NCBI GenBank assembly: GCA_041694275.1
Contig: JASMTQ010000062.1
Coordinates: 1 to 42,733, forward strand
From: M55B118 sp041694275
GTDB taxonomy: Bacteria; Bacillota_I; Bacilli_A; Izemoplasmatales; Izemoplasmataceae
Length of the DNA: 42,733 bases
Direction: 5' to 3'
Made by a program: the position numbers and the translations under genes. Below are positions 14,882 to 23,297 of this stretch, in pieces. The notes beneath the pieces are model-generated. The model saw only the letters and a list, made by a program, of their open reading frames with translations. It was not told the DNA's origin and ran no database searches. Within the stretch, counting starts at the first letter, position 1; every line of letters begins with the position of its first letter.

Positions 14882-15544
14882 ATGAGACTTAGAAAAGTAA
14901 AACACGCAGAAAAAACAATAAAGACCCATCCCGATAAAATCGTTGAAATTCCAAGAGGCGCAAAAGTCGATCTTCATTCTAGAATCGACAACCGTCCGCT
15001 TGATCTCGAAATAGGCGCCGGCAAGGGTCAGTTCATACACAATCTATCAGCCGCTTATCCGGAAAGGTTCTTTTTAGCGGTTGAACGCTACGACAGTGTG
15101 ATTGTCAGAGCCCTTGAAAAATTCATTGAAGAACCAAGAGACAACGTTCTTCTGGTTCAGGCCGACGCACAGATGCTCAAGGAAAATCTGGAACCTGGCA
15201 GTGTCGATACGATTTATCTGAACTTTTCAGATCCATGGCCGAAAGTACGCCACGCCAAAAGACGCCTTACCCATCCAGGGTTTTTAAAGCTTTATCGTTC
15301 ACTCTTAAAGCCAGAAGGCGTGCTTGAATTCAAAACCGACAATCGCAATCTTTTTGAATACACACTTGAAACCATGAATGACTTTGGCGTTGACTTCAAG
15401 GAAATTTGCCTCGATCTTCACAAAGCATATGACAAGGATACATTGTTCATGACGGAATTTGAAGAACGGTTTTCCAAGGAAGGCCCAATATATAAACTTA
15501 CCGCTACATTCAAGGAGGAAACTAAACATGAAGAAAATCTATAA
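14882..15544 (+). CDS. trmB: tRNA (guanine-N7-)-methyltransferase TrmB
   Basis: Forms m7G46 in tRNA variable loops using SAM. The 220-aa product shows the Rossmann SAM motif LDLEIGAGKGQFI, the acidic loop LLVQADAQ, and the family hallmark NFSDPWPKVRHAKRRLTHPGFL. The ATG at 14882 follows GGTGA with short spacing; the in-frame TTG before it is less likely. It overlaps the next peptidase gene by 17 bases, so the two are coupled. Confidence 0.95.
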   Translation: MRLRKVKHAEKTIKTHPDKIVEIPRGAKVDLHSRIDNRPLDLEIGAGKGQFIHNLSAAYPERFFLAVERYDSVIVRALEKFIEEPRDNVLLVQADAQMLKENLEPGSVDTIYLNFSDPWPKVRHAKRRLTHPGFLKLYRSLLKPEGVLEFKTDNRNLFEYTLETMNDFGVDFKEICLDLHKAYDKDTLFMTEFEERFSKEGPIYKLTATFKEETKHEENL

Positions 15545-16595
15545 AGATCTGGTGAACCTGCCAGGTGCACCAAGTTTTGAACATCACGTAAAAACATACA
15601 TGAAAAACGAACTTTCGAAGTACACAGATGACATCATCGAAGACAAGCTTGGGAGCGTCTTCGGCGTATTGAACCGTGAAAGCAAAGGCCCAAAGGTCAT
15701 GCTTGCAGGCCACATGGATGAAGTCGGTGGCATGGTCACCGGCATTACGGACAAAGGCCTTGTCAAGATGAAGGGTCTTGGCGGCATGAAACCAGAAGTA
15801 TTCTTGTCACAACACATGATTATCTACACGGATGACATGGACGAAATTCCCGGGGTTACGGCTTCAAAGCCCCCGCACCTCACCCGTGGTGACAGCAAGG
15901 AAAAGGCCCTCAAGAGCTTTGACGACCTTTTGCTTGATATCGGCGCAGACGACAAGGAACACGCACAGAAACTCGGCGTGAAAATCGGACAACAGATCAT
16001 TGCGAAAAATTCCTATACACCTACAAAAGATGGCAAGAAATTCATCTCCAAAGCCTGGGACAACCGTTTTGGTTCAGCCATGGCGCTTGACATCATGGAA
16101 ACCCTCAAGGATGAAACGCTGCCTTGTTCACTTTACGCTGGTGCGACCGTACAAGAAGAAGTGGGCCTAAGAGGTGCGTCAACGGCCACTGCGCTTGTGG
16201 ACCCGGATGTATTCCTCGCAGTAGACTGTTCACCATGTACGGATTCGTTTGACGACGATGAAGTCGGCGGAAAACTCGATGGAGGCTTCCTTCTAAGATT
16301 TTACGACCCGAACGCCATCATGCACAAGGGCATGAAAAAGCATTTCGAAGCCCTGGCTGAAAAGCACGGCATCAAATACCAGTACTACCAATCCAAAGGT
16401 GGCACCGACGCTGCGCGTGCGCAACTTCACGGTGACGGAGTCATCGTTGCGACCATCGGTATGCCTGCACGTTACATTCATTCAACCACATCCATGATTC
16501 ATGAAAATGACTACCAGGCCGTCAAGGACATGGTGCTTGCGGTCATTCGTTCCATGAATCAGGAAACCTACGAAGAAATCCGTTCCAACGTATAG
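15528..16595 (+). CDS. M42-family glutamyl/cellulase-type aminopeptidase
   Basis: A 355-aa metallo-aminopeptidase of the M42 family, which forms large tetrahedral complexes and trims short peptides. Metal ligands and catalytic residues are seen as GHMDEVGGM (His and Asp), SKAWDNRFG (bridging Asp), QEEVGLRGA (catalytic Glu and metal Glu), DCSPCTDS (Asp) and the final YIHSTTSMIH (His). The start at 15528 is set by AAGGAGGAA; longer in-frame readings start inside trmB. It ends before a 128-base intergenic region holding a structured element. Confidence 0.92.
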   Translation: MKKIYKDLVNLPGAPSFEHHVKTYMKNELSKYTDDIIEDKLGSVFGVLNRESKGPKVMLAGHMDEVGGMVTGITDKGLVKMKGLGGMKPEVFLSQHMIIYTDDMDEIPGVTASKPPHLTRGDSKEKALKSFDDLLLDIGADDKEHAQKLGVKIGQQIIAKNSYTPTKDGKKFISKAWDNRFGSAMALDIMETLKDETLPCSLYAGATVQEEVGLRGASTATALVDPDVFLAVDCSPCTDSFDDDEVGGKLDGGFLLRFYDPNAIMHKGMKKHFEALAEKHGIKYQYYQSKGGTDAARAQLHGDGVIVATIGMPARYIHSTTSMIHENDYQAVKDMVLAVIRSMNQETYEEIRSNV

Positions 16596-16614
16596 TTCAC
16601 CATTAAGGATATTC

Positions 16615-16662
16615 ATGCGCGTAAGACCGTGTAGCTCAAGCACGCGAGTCTTTAAAGCGTAT
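16615..16662 (+). promoter_or_regulatory. unexplained structured element upstream of the ECF gene
   Basis: Nested pairings: ATGCGC (16615-16620) with GCGTAT (16657-16662), AAGAC (16623-16627) with GTCTT (16648-16652) and CGTG (16628-16631) with CACG (16641-16644). No T-run follows, so it is not an obvious terminator. A second small hairpin, GGGACC/GGCCC with a mismatch, lies at 16688-16704 just before the AAAGGAG site. No known riboswitch class was recognised. Confidence 0.4.
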
Positions 16663-16723
16663 CAATATAAATAAACTTCACAATAAGGGACCTATCAAGG
16701 CCCAAAATAAAGGAGAATTTCAA

Positions 16724-17296
16724 ATGAGAAACAGAAAAACATCAGAAATGACAATGATGGCGATGTTTATCGCGATTATTGTCGCCATGTCAATGATTCC
16801 GTTCCTTGGCTACATTCAAATCGGACCGGTCGCCATTGTCACGATTCACATTCCCGTCATCATCGGTACCATTTACGGAGGAAGAAAATACGGTCTCGTA
16901 CTGGGTACGGCCTTTGGGGTGTTTTCCCTGATTGTCGCCTACGTCAGACCCGGCGTTGCCGATGTAGTGTTTCAAAATCCGTTTATCAGTATTCTGCCAA
17001 GAATCATATTCGGCTTGCTTACCTGGTACATCTACAAAGGACTTAGAGCGCTTATATCCAATGAACCGGTTGTCATCGGTCTGACCTTCGGTCTTGCCAC
17101 TTTGACGCATACGATTGTAGTGCTTTCTAGTCTCGTGTTCTTCCAGGATTCCATTGAAGAGTTTTTCGGACCGCTTTTTCAGTTCATTGCGGCCGTCATG
17201 GCACTCAACGGTCCTATTGAAATCATTCTCGCAATCATGATTGGAACCCCAATCGTAAGGCGTTTGAAAGCAAGCAACCAATTCGCCATGAAGTAG
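16724..17296 (+). CDS. ECF transporter substrate-binding subunit, probable pantothenate (PanT-like)
   Basis: A 190-aa integral membrane S-component, which captures a vitamin and docks to a shared energising module encoded elsewhere. About six helices are visible. The segment GPVAIVTIHIPVIIGTIYGG, followed by a glycine-rich helix (GLVLGTAFGVFSLI), is close to the PanT/FolT-type signature IkATixHIPVIIGA. The start at 16724 follows AAAGGAG. Type III pantothenate kinase starts 11 bases after the stop, which makes pantothenate the most likely substrate. Specificity is inferred from this linkage; other S-components share the motif. Confidence 0.8.
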   Translation: MRNRKTSEMTMMAMFIAIIVAMSMIPFLGYIQIGPVAIVTIHIPVIIGTIYGGRKYGLVLGTAFGVFSLIVAYVRPGVADVVFQNPFISILPRIIFGLLTWYIYKGLRALISNEPVVIGLTFGLATLTHTIVVLSSLVFFQDSIEEFFGPLFQFIAAVMALNGPIEIILAIMIGTPIVRRLKASNQFAMK

Positions 17297-17307
17297 GAGG
17301 ACCACCC

Positions 17308-18060
17308 ATGCGTCTATATATCGACATAGGAAACAGCAACATCCATATCGGAAAAGGCAACGGCACGATTGAGAAAACGTATCGTTTCAAAACCGATCAG
17401 ACCAAATCAAGTGATGAATACCAGAGCCTTCTTGGCTATCTTTTTGAAGATGTAAATGCAGTGATCATTGCAAGTGTTGTGCCACAGCTCAATACGGCCT
17501 TTAAAACATTCATCACACAGTACTATGGCATTACGCCGGTATTCGTAGGGCCGGGTATCAAGACCGGGGTCTCCATCAAGACGGACTATCCACAGCAAGT
17601 CGGCGCCGACTTAGTGGCTGCGGCCGCAGGGGCCGTCGCCACCTACCATAAAAACAGCATCATCATCGACATGGGAACGGCGACCACGTTCACATACGTC
17701 GAGAAAAACGTTATCAAAGGCGTATCGATTACGATTGGCCTTGATACGTCAAAAGAAGCCCTTGTCTCAAGAACCTCGCAATTGCTTCAGTTCGAGTTTG
17801 AAGTGCCTAAAAAGGTCCTTGGCACGAACACGATTGAAGCCTTGAATTCGGGCTTTCTTTATGGTCATGCCCATCAGGTGATGGGCTTTGTCGAAGCCAT
17901 CAAGCGTGATTATTCTAACAGCGACGTGGCCGTCATTGTCACAGGTGGCGCCGCCCAACTGATTAAAACCCTGCTTCCTGATGATTACATCATGGACGAT
18001 CTGCTTATCTTGCGCGGACTTGTTTCCATTTATGAAAAGAACAAAAGCACTCATTTATGA
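17308..18060 (+). CDS. coaX: type III pantothenate kinase
   Basis: Phosphorylates pantothenate, the first step to coenzyme A; the type III enzyme is not feedback-inhibited by CoA and needs a monovalent cation. The 250-aa ASKHA-fold protein shows the phosphate-1 motif DIGNSNIHIGKG, the substrate motif GADLVAAAAGA (family GADR..N), the DMGTATTFTYV phosphate-2 motif, and the C-terminal VIVTGGAA adenosine motif. The arginine of GADR is replaced by leucine here. It is coupled to the ECF gene. Its last codons lie in a perfect 25-base tandem duplication, which moves the stop codon. Confidence 0.9.
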   Translation: MRLYIDIGNSNIHIGKGNGTIEKTYRFKTDQTKSSDEYQSLLGYLFEDVNAVIIASVVPQLNTAFKTFITQYYGITPVFVGPGIKTGVSIKTDYPQQVGADLVAAAAGAVATYHKNSIIIDMGTATTFTYVEKNVIKGVSITIGLDTSKEALVSRTSQLLQFEFEVPKKVLGTNTIEALNSGFLYGHAHQVMGFVEAIKRDYSNSDVAVIVTGGAAQLIKTLLPDDYIMDDLLILRGLVSIYEKNKSTHL

Positions 18061-18077
18061 AAAGAACAAAAGCACTC
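18028..18077 (+). repeat. perfect 25-base tandem duplication at the coaX 3' end
   Basis: The 25-base unit beginning ATTTATGAAAAGAAC occurs at 18028-18052 and again, identical, at 18053-18077. Because 25 is not a multiple of three, the second copy is read in a new frame and supplies the present TGA at 18058. Without it, coaX would end two or three codons later at a TGA within CATTGACA. Confidence 0.9.
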
Positions 18078-18081
18078 TTCA

Positions 18082-18110
18082 TTGACAAAGCACACCTTAA
18101 ACACTATAAT
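18082..18110 (+). promoter_or_regulatory. consensus promoter of acpP
   Basis: TTGACA at 18082-18087, 17 bases, TATAAT at 18105-18110: both elements perfect. Directly follows the tandem duplication. Confidence 0.85.
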
Positions 18111-18138
18111 GATAGCGAATAAAAAAGGAGTGATGCTC

Positions 18139-18366
18139 GTGTTAGAGAAAATCAGAGCGATTATCGCGGATGAACTCGGTGTTGAAGAAGATTCCATCGA
18201 TGTTGATTCACAACTAGCCGATGATCTTGGTGCAGATTCACTGGACGCCGTGGAACTCATCATGGCGATCGAAGAAGAATTCGATATTGAAATCGACGAT
18301 TCTTCGGCCACTAAAATGAAAACTGTTCAAGACATTGTCGACTACTTGGAAAAGCATACAAAATAA
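18139..18366 (+). CDS. acpP: acyl carrier protein
   Basis: The small acidic carrier of fatty-acid synthesis. The 75-aa product has the phosphopantetheine site LGADSLDAVELIMAIEEEF with serine 34. The GTG at 18139 is chosen as start because AAGGAG lies eight bases before it, while the in-frame ATG at 18133 is only two bases from that site. A consensus promoter drives it alone and a terminator follows. Its prosthetic group comes from CoA, made by the pathway of the preceding coaX and the nearby coaE. Confidence 0.93.
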   Translation: MLEKIRAIIADELGVEEDSIDVDSQLADDLGADSLDAVELIMAIEEEFDIEIDDSSATKMKTVQDIVDYLEKHTK

Positions 18367-18393
18367 ATACTCATTTCGATGGGTATTTTTTTT
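18366..18393 (+). terminator. rho-independent terminator after acpP
   Basis: AATACTCAT / ATGGGTATT around TTCG, then eight or more T. One G-T wobble in the stem; it overlaps the last base of the acpP stop. Confidence 0.85.
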
Positions 18394-18409
18394 ATTTTAC
18401 CCCCGCATG

Positions 18410-18418
18410 TGGTAAAAT
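18410..18418 (+). promoter_or_regulatory. possible extended -10 promoter of polA
   Basis: TGGTAAAAT, a TG-extended -10 variant, 37 bases before the polA start. Only a weak TTTATT lies at the -35 position. Confidence 0.4.
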
Positions 18419-18454
18419 ACACATAGATTTCAAAACGGAAACGAGGGAACATCA

Positions 18455-21097
18455 ATGAAAAAACTGATCCTTATTGACGGCTCCAATTTAATGTTTCGAG
18501 CCTACTACGCAACCGCGTATTCAGGCCGTATGATGAAAAACTCACGCGGTGAGTTCACCAATGCCGTTTACGCAATCACAAACATGCTCAATCTGATCTT
18601 GAAAGAGGACTTCACCCATATCCTCGTCGCATTCGACAAGGGGAAGGCCACTTTCAGACACAAGGAATATGAAGAATACAAGGCGGGCAGAAAACCGATG
18701 CCCGATGAATTCAGAGAACAGCTTCCCTACATCAAGGCCGTACCTGACAAACTGGGGATGAAAGTCTTTGAAAGCGAAGCCCTCGAAGCCGACGACATCA
18801 TCGGGACCCTTGCGACCAAATTCTATGATGATTTTGACGACATAGAAATCGTTTCAAACGATCGTGACCTCTATCAGCTTTTGAACCACAAGGTTCACCA
18901 GAGAGTGTCAAAAAGCGGCCTTCAGCCTGAAAAAGACTATACGGCGGATTCGCTTAAAGAAGACATGAACATCACGCCTGCGCAGATTCCCGACCTTAAA
19001 GGCCTCATGGGCGATTCTTCAGACAACCTTCCAGGCATCCCAGGCGTCGGTGAGAAGACGGCACTCAAACTTCTCCATGAATATGAAACCGTCGACAATC
19101 TGCTTAGAAACGTGAACGAACTCAAAGGCAAACTCAAGGAAAAAATCGAAACATATGGAAAAGACGCCATCAAGTACAGAGACCTCGCGACCCTCAAAAC
19201 CGATGCGGATCTAGATTTCACACTTGATGATCTCCGCTATGAAGGGATTGATCGTTCCGCACTGATTGATTTTTACGAGTATCTTGAATTCCATAGTTTG
19301 CTGCGTCGTCTTAAAAAGGACAATGGCATTGAAGATGACCCTGAAGAGTCCAAGAAAGACGTCACACCCGTTGAGCCGATTGAAAAAGAAACGGACATCG
19401 AAAAGGCCGTCTCACAAAATGAGACCACCCTCGTGCTCGAATCGTTTGGCTCCAACTATCATTTCGCGGAAAAACTCGGCTTTGCGCTTCTAAGTGACGC
19501 CGGTCTTTTCTTCATCCCTTATGAAAAAGCCGTTGGTTCAAAAGCGTTCAAGGCATTCCTCAAAGACGAAAAGAAGAAAAAGTACACTCATGATGTGAAG
19601 CGTCTTCAGGTTTCCCTCATGCAGGATAATCTTTCTGTTAAAGGGATTGAATTTGACTTGCTGCTGGCAGCGTACGTCCTGAACCCGACAAACACCAAAG
19701 AGGATTTCAAAGTTATCGTATCGAACTTCGATTACCATGACGTCCCATACCTGGAAGACGTATACGGAAAAGGTGCGAAAGCGGCTGTGCCCGAGAAAAA
19801 GACCTATATCGAATACGCCGCCAGCAAGGCGCGTGCCATCAAGGCCCTCAAGAAAAAAATGGAAAGCGACCTTGATGATCATGATCAAAAGAGCCTTTAT
19901 GAAGATATAGAGCTCCCTTTATCCTTTGTACTCGCCGAGATGGAACACTACGGCGTACAGATTGATGAAGACGCGCTTAAGGATATCGACAAAACCCTTG
20001 AAAAGGATCTTAAGGATCTCACAGAAAAAATCCATGAACTCGCAGGAGAAGAATTCAATATAGGATCACCCAAGCAGCTTTCCGAGATTCTTTTTGAAAA
20101 ACTCGATCTCCCGCCTCAGAAAAAACTCAAAACCGGGTATTCCACAAACATCGACGTCCTCAAAAAACTCGAAGGCAAACACCCGATCATCGAAAAAATC
20201 ATTCGCTACCGCATGGTCGACAAGCTTAGAAACACCTATATAAAGGGCCTTCAGGACGCCGTTCACGAGGACGGCAAAATCCACACCATCTACAAACAGG
20301 CCTTTACACAAACCGGAAGGCTCTCAAGCATTGAACCGAATCTTCAAACCATCCCAATCAGAAGCGAGATGGGCAGAAACATAAGAAAAGTCTTCATCCC
20401 TTCAAAAGGCAACGTGTTGATTGCGGCGGACTATTCCCAGATTGAACTGAGACTTCTTGCGCATCTTGCGAATGAGAAACGTCTCATCGAAGCCTTCAAC
20501 AACGGCGAAGACATCCATAGCGCAACGGGAAGACTTGTCTTTGACAAGGAAGAACTTACGAGCAACGAGCGCAGAATGGCCAAGGCCGTGAACTTCGGCA
20601 TCATCTATGGTCAGACGCCCTGGGGACTTTCACAGGAACTGGGCATATCAGCGGCTGAAGCCAAGACATTCATCAGCCGTTACTATGAGCGCTTTTCAGG
20701 CATTGAAGCGTATATGGACCAGGTGGTTGAAGACGCCAAGAAAGATGGATACGTCGCAACCCTTTATGGCAGAAGACGCTACATTCCTGAACTTTACTCC
20801 AAGATTCACACCCAAAGAGAAATGGGCAAAAGAACAGCGATGAACGCACCGCTTCAAGGCAGTGCGGCTGACCTCATAAAAATCGCCATGAACGAATTGG
20901 ATGACGCCATCAAAAAACAAGGCCTCAAATCGAAACTCATCTTGCAGATACACGATGAACTAGTATTTGACGTCCCTGAAGACGAAAAGGAAACCATGCA
21001 GAAACTCGTTAAGAAAACCATGGAAGAAGTCGCGAATCTCAAGGTGCCTCTCACTGTCGATGCTTTGATAGGAGGGAACCTCAATGAAGCCAAATAA
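18455..21097 (+). CDS. polA: DNA polymerase I
   Basis: Gap-filling and primer-removal polymerase. The 880-aa product has the 5'-nuclease domain (about 1-290; LIDGSNLMFRAYYA, DGLEADD-like EALEADDIIGTLA, the H3TH GVGEKTALKLL), a degenerate 3'-5' exonuclease-like domain (about 310-480) that lacks the DxE metal ligands as in Bacillus enzymes, and the polymerase domain with ADYSQIELRLLAHL (motif A), RRMAKAVNFGIIYGQ (motif B) and QIHDELVFD (motif C). Proofreading is therefore predicted absent. It starts the replication-repair cluster and overlaps the CDF gene by 14 bases. Confidence 0.97.
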   Translation: MKKLILIDGSNLMFRAYYATAYSGRMMKNSRGEFTNAVYAITNMLNLILKEDFTHILVAFDKGKATFRHKEYEEYKAGRKPMPDEFREQLPYIKAVPDKLGMKVFESEALEADDIIGTLATKFYDDFDDIEIVSNDRDLYQLLNHKVHQRVSKSGLQPEKDYTADSLKEDMNITPAQIPDLKGLMGDSSDNLPGIPGVGEKTALKLLHEYETVDNLLRNVNELKGKLKEKIETYGKDAIKYRDLATLKTDADLDFTLDDLRYEGIDRSALIDFYEYLEFHSLLRRLKKDNGIEDDPEESKKDVTPVEPIEKETDIEKAVSQNETTLVLESFGSNYHFAEKLGFALLSDAGLFFIPYEKAVGSKAFKAFLKDEKKKKYTHDVKRLQVSLMQDNLSVKGIEFDLLLAAYVLNPTNTKEDFKVIVSNFDYHDVPYLEDVYGKGAKAAVPEKKTYIEYAASKARAIKALKKKMESDLDDHDQKSLYEDIELPLSFVLAEMEHYGVQIDEDALKDIDKTLEKDLKDLTEKIHELAGEEFNIGSPKQLSEILFEKLDLPPQKKLKTGYSTNIDVLKKLEGKHPIIEKIIRYRMVDKLRNTYIKGLQDAVHEDGKIHTIYKQAFTQTGRLSSIEPNLQTIPIRSEMGRNIRKVFIPSKGNVLIAADYSQIELRLLAHLANEKRLIEAFNNGEDIHSATGRLVFDKEELTSNERRMAKAVNFGIIYGQTPWGLSQELGISAAEAKTFISRYYERFSGIEAYMDQVVEDAKKDGYVATLYGRRRYIPELYSKIHTQREMGKRTAMNAPLQGSAADLIKIAMNELDDAIKKQGLKSKLILQIHDELVFDVPEDEKETMQKLVKKTMEEVANLKVPLTVDALIGGNLNEAK

Positions 21098-21968
21098 AAG
21101 CCGCGAATCGGTGATGCTCAGGAGTTTCTTCGTCAACATCACCATGATCATCGTCAAAGTCATAGGCGGATTCGCCGTAAACAGCGCCGCACTTATAGCG
21201 GATGCCGTACACTCCACAAGTGATCTCTTCAGTGATGTCCTTGTGCTTCTCGGGCTTAGAGAAAGCCAAAAACCCCCAGACAGCGAACACCCTCTTGGAC
21301 ACGGGAAAATCGAATACGTTCTCAGCATATTTTTAGGTCTTGGTGTGCTTTTCATAGCCTACCAGCTCATAAGAGACATGATTCTCAATATCGGAGACGG
21401 ACCCGAAGTGCCGAATATATACGGGTCTTTCATCGTCATATTCGTTATCATTATCAAACTCATTTTAGCGCGGTATCTGACGTACCACGGAAACAGACTC
21501 GACAGCCAGATCGTCAAGGCGAGTGGAAAGGAATCCTTCACCGACATGCTTGGGAGCCTTGTCGTTCTCGGCGGGTTCTTGATGTCCTTTCTTGGAGAAC
21601 GCTATGATATCAACGCCCTCAGATACGGAGACAGAGTTGCCGCCTTCTTCATCGCACTGCTTGTCATCTACGTAGGCATCAGAATCATCCGTGACGCCAT
21701 TACCTTTGTGCTTGGCAAAAGTGCCTCAGAAGAAACCATCAGGTCAATCAAGGAAACCGTATGTGACGTCAGAGGCGTCAAAGGTGTGGATACCATCACC
21801 GCCATTACCTATGGGCATTACTACCAGGTCACACTTGATGTGGTCGTTGATGGTGCACTGAGTGTTGAACAGGGCCATGACATTGCCCATGAAGTAAGAG
21901 ACGCTTTAACAGATAAACACAATATTCAAGAAGCCGTAGTTCATGTAAACCCGGAGGTGAAATCATGA
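21084..21968 (+). CDS. cation diffusion facilitator family transporter
   Basis: A 294-aa divalent-metal/proton antiporter. Six helices are visible; helix 2 holds H43xxxD47 in ALIADAVHSTSD, followed by the HPLGHGKIEYV loop typical of bacterial CDFs, and helix 5 holds ESFTD, giving ExxxD where zinc transporters usually have HxxxD. A cytoplasmic ferredoxin-like domain (about 210-294) ends the protein. The mixed site means the metal (zinc, iron or manganese) cannot be set with confidence. Start at 21084 lies inside polA, behind GGAGGG, and its end overlaps the nitroreductase through ATGA, so it is part of the polA operon. Confidence 0.88.
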   Translation: MKPNKSRESVMLRSFFVNITMIIVKVIGGFAVNSAALIADAVHSTSDLFSDVLVLLGLRESQKPPDSEHPLGHGKIEYVLSIFLGLGVLFIAYQLIRDMILNIGDGPEVPNIYGSFIVIFVIIIKLILARYLTYHGNRLDSQIVKASGKESFTDMLGSLVVLGGFLMSFLGERYDINALRYGDRVAAFFIALLVIYVGIRIIRDAITFVLGKSASEETIRSIKETVCDVRGVKGVDTITAITYGHYYQVTLDVVVDGALSVEQGHDIAHEVRDALTDKHNIQEAVVHVNPEVKS

Positions 21969-22468
21969 ACAGAGTATGCATGCAACGTAGAAGCATAAGA
22001 AAATTCGAAGAGAAACCCGTTGAAAAGGAAAAGGAAATCCTGCTACTTGAAAGTGCCATGCAGGCTCCAAGTGCGACCAACCAGCAACCATGGGAATACA
22101 TTGTCATAAGGAATAAAGACATTTTGGAAAAACTCTCCAATGTCTCAACAGGTGCCTGGCCTTTGAAAAAAGCGCCACTAGGCATCGTCACGCTCATGAG
22201 AGAAACCGGTAATAAATCGAACATGCGCGCCCAGGACATGGCCGCAAGTACGGAAAACATACTGCTTGAAGCGGTTGAACAGGATCTTGGCGGAGTATGG
22301 ATCGGTGCCTACCCTCTAGAAGAACGCACGGATAAAATCAAGGACATCCTTGATGTTCCTGAAGAACTCACACCGTTTAACATGATTGCGCTTGGCTACC
22401 CTGCAGAGTCTGAAAAAGTCGCCATTAAAAAACGATACGACGCTTCACGCATAAAAAGGATCGACTGA
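21965..22468 (+). CDS. nitroreductase-family FMN oxidoreductase
   Basis: A 167-aa flavoprotein of the nitroreductase family. The N-terminal RRSIRKFEEKPV, the FMN-site APSATNQQPWEYIVI and the C-terminal LGYPAE segment preceded by GGVWIGAYPLE are family hallmarks. Such enzymes reduce quinones, nitroaromatics or flavins; the physiological substrate is not visible. It is a short member, close to the minimal fold. It is coupled on both sides (ATGA with the CDF gene; its stop overlaps the mutM ATG by one base). Confidence 0.88.
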   Translation: MNRVCMQRRSIRKFEEKPVEKEKEILLLESAMQAPSATNQQPWEYIVIRNKDILEKLSNVSTGAWPLKKAPLGIVTLMRETGNKSNMRAQDMAASTENILLEAVEQDLGGVWIGAYPLEERTDKIKDILDVPEELTPFNMIALGYPAESEKVAIKKRYDASRIKRID

Positions 22469-23292
22469 TGCCCGAACTACCCGAAGTGGAAACCGTCAAA
22501 AGGTCATTGGAGCCTCTCGTAAAAAACCGCACGATAGAAGATGTCCTGATCTATTATCCAAAGATGGTCAAGGATGTGGACAATGAAGTCTTCAAAAACA
22601 GTGTCATAGGCAAGCCTATCAAGAGGATTGAACGCCTGGGAAAACACCTGATGTTCAAAGTTGGTGATCTTACGATGATCATCCATCTTCGCATGGAAGG
22701 CAAGTTTCTGATCAAACAGAAGAACACGCCCAAGGACACCCATGAACATCTGAGGTTCATCCTGAGTGACGGGCGTGCGTTAAGTTATTACGACGTGCGC
22801 AAATTCGGCACAGTGCATCTAAGAGAAGAAGCCGAGCTTTTCACAACCAAACCACTCATGCACGTAGCCGAGGAGCCAATCAGTGAGACGTTCGATATTT
22901 TGAAATTGAAAAAGAAACTCAAAAGCAATCGCCCGATCAAGGCCGCCATCCTTGATCAGACAGTCATCAGCGGAATCGGAAACATCTACGCTGATGAAAT
23001 TCTTTTCTGCGCGAGAATTCATCCTGAAACCACGGCGAAGACGCTTTCGCCTTACCGCATAGAAAAACTCGCCCATTGTGCGAAAGACATTTTGAACCGT
23101 GCGGTTGAAAGCGGAGGCACAACGATAAGAACCTACAAAAACGCCCTTGGGATTGACGGCATGTTTCAGCTACATTTGAATGTGCATATGCGTGAAGGGG
23201 AAGCCTGCAAGAATTGCGGCAGGACAATCAAAAAGGAAAAAATAGCGGGAAGAGGCACGTACTTTTGCCCAACCTGCCAGAAGAAGGGGTGA
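22468..23292 (+). CDS. mutM: formamidopyrimidine-DNA glycosylase
   Basis: Removes 8-oxoguanine and ring-opened purines from DNA and nicks the strand. The 274-aa product begins PELPEVETVKRSL with catalytic proline 2 and glutamate 3, has the conserved lysine in GKHLMF, the H2TH region QTVISGIGNIYADEILF, and a C-terminal zinc finger CKNCGRTIKKEKIAGRGTYF then CPTC. The order polA-mutM-coaE is the usual one in Bacilli, here with a transporter and a nitroreductase in between. Confidence 0.97.
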   Translation: MPELPEVETVKRSLEPLVKNRTIEDVLIYYPKMVKDVDNEVFKNSVIGKPIKRIERLGKHLMFKVGDLTMIIHLRMEGKFLIKQKNTPKDTHEHLRFILSDGRALSYYDVRKFGTVHLREEAELFTTKPLMHVAEEPISETFDILKLKKKLKSNRPIKAAILDQTVISGIGNIYADEILFCARIHPETTAKTLSPYRIEKLAHCAKDILNRAVESGGTTIRTYKNALGIDGMFQLHLNVHMREGEACKNCGRTIKKEKIAGRGTYFCPTCQKKG

Positions 23293-23297
23293 CTCCG

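Noticed and set aside
16615..16662. tRNA-like stretch (GTGTAGCTCAAGCAC resembles a D-arm)
   Set aside because: No acceptor stem, anticodon arm or TTCRA loop can be placed; it is better described as a leader stem-loop.
18455..21097. Loss of proofreading in DNA polymerase I as a novelty
   Set aside because: The degenerate 3'-5' exonuclease domain is usual for Bacillus-type enzymes.
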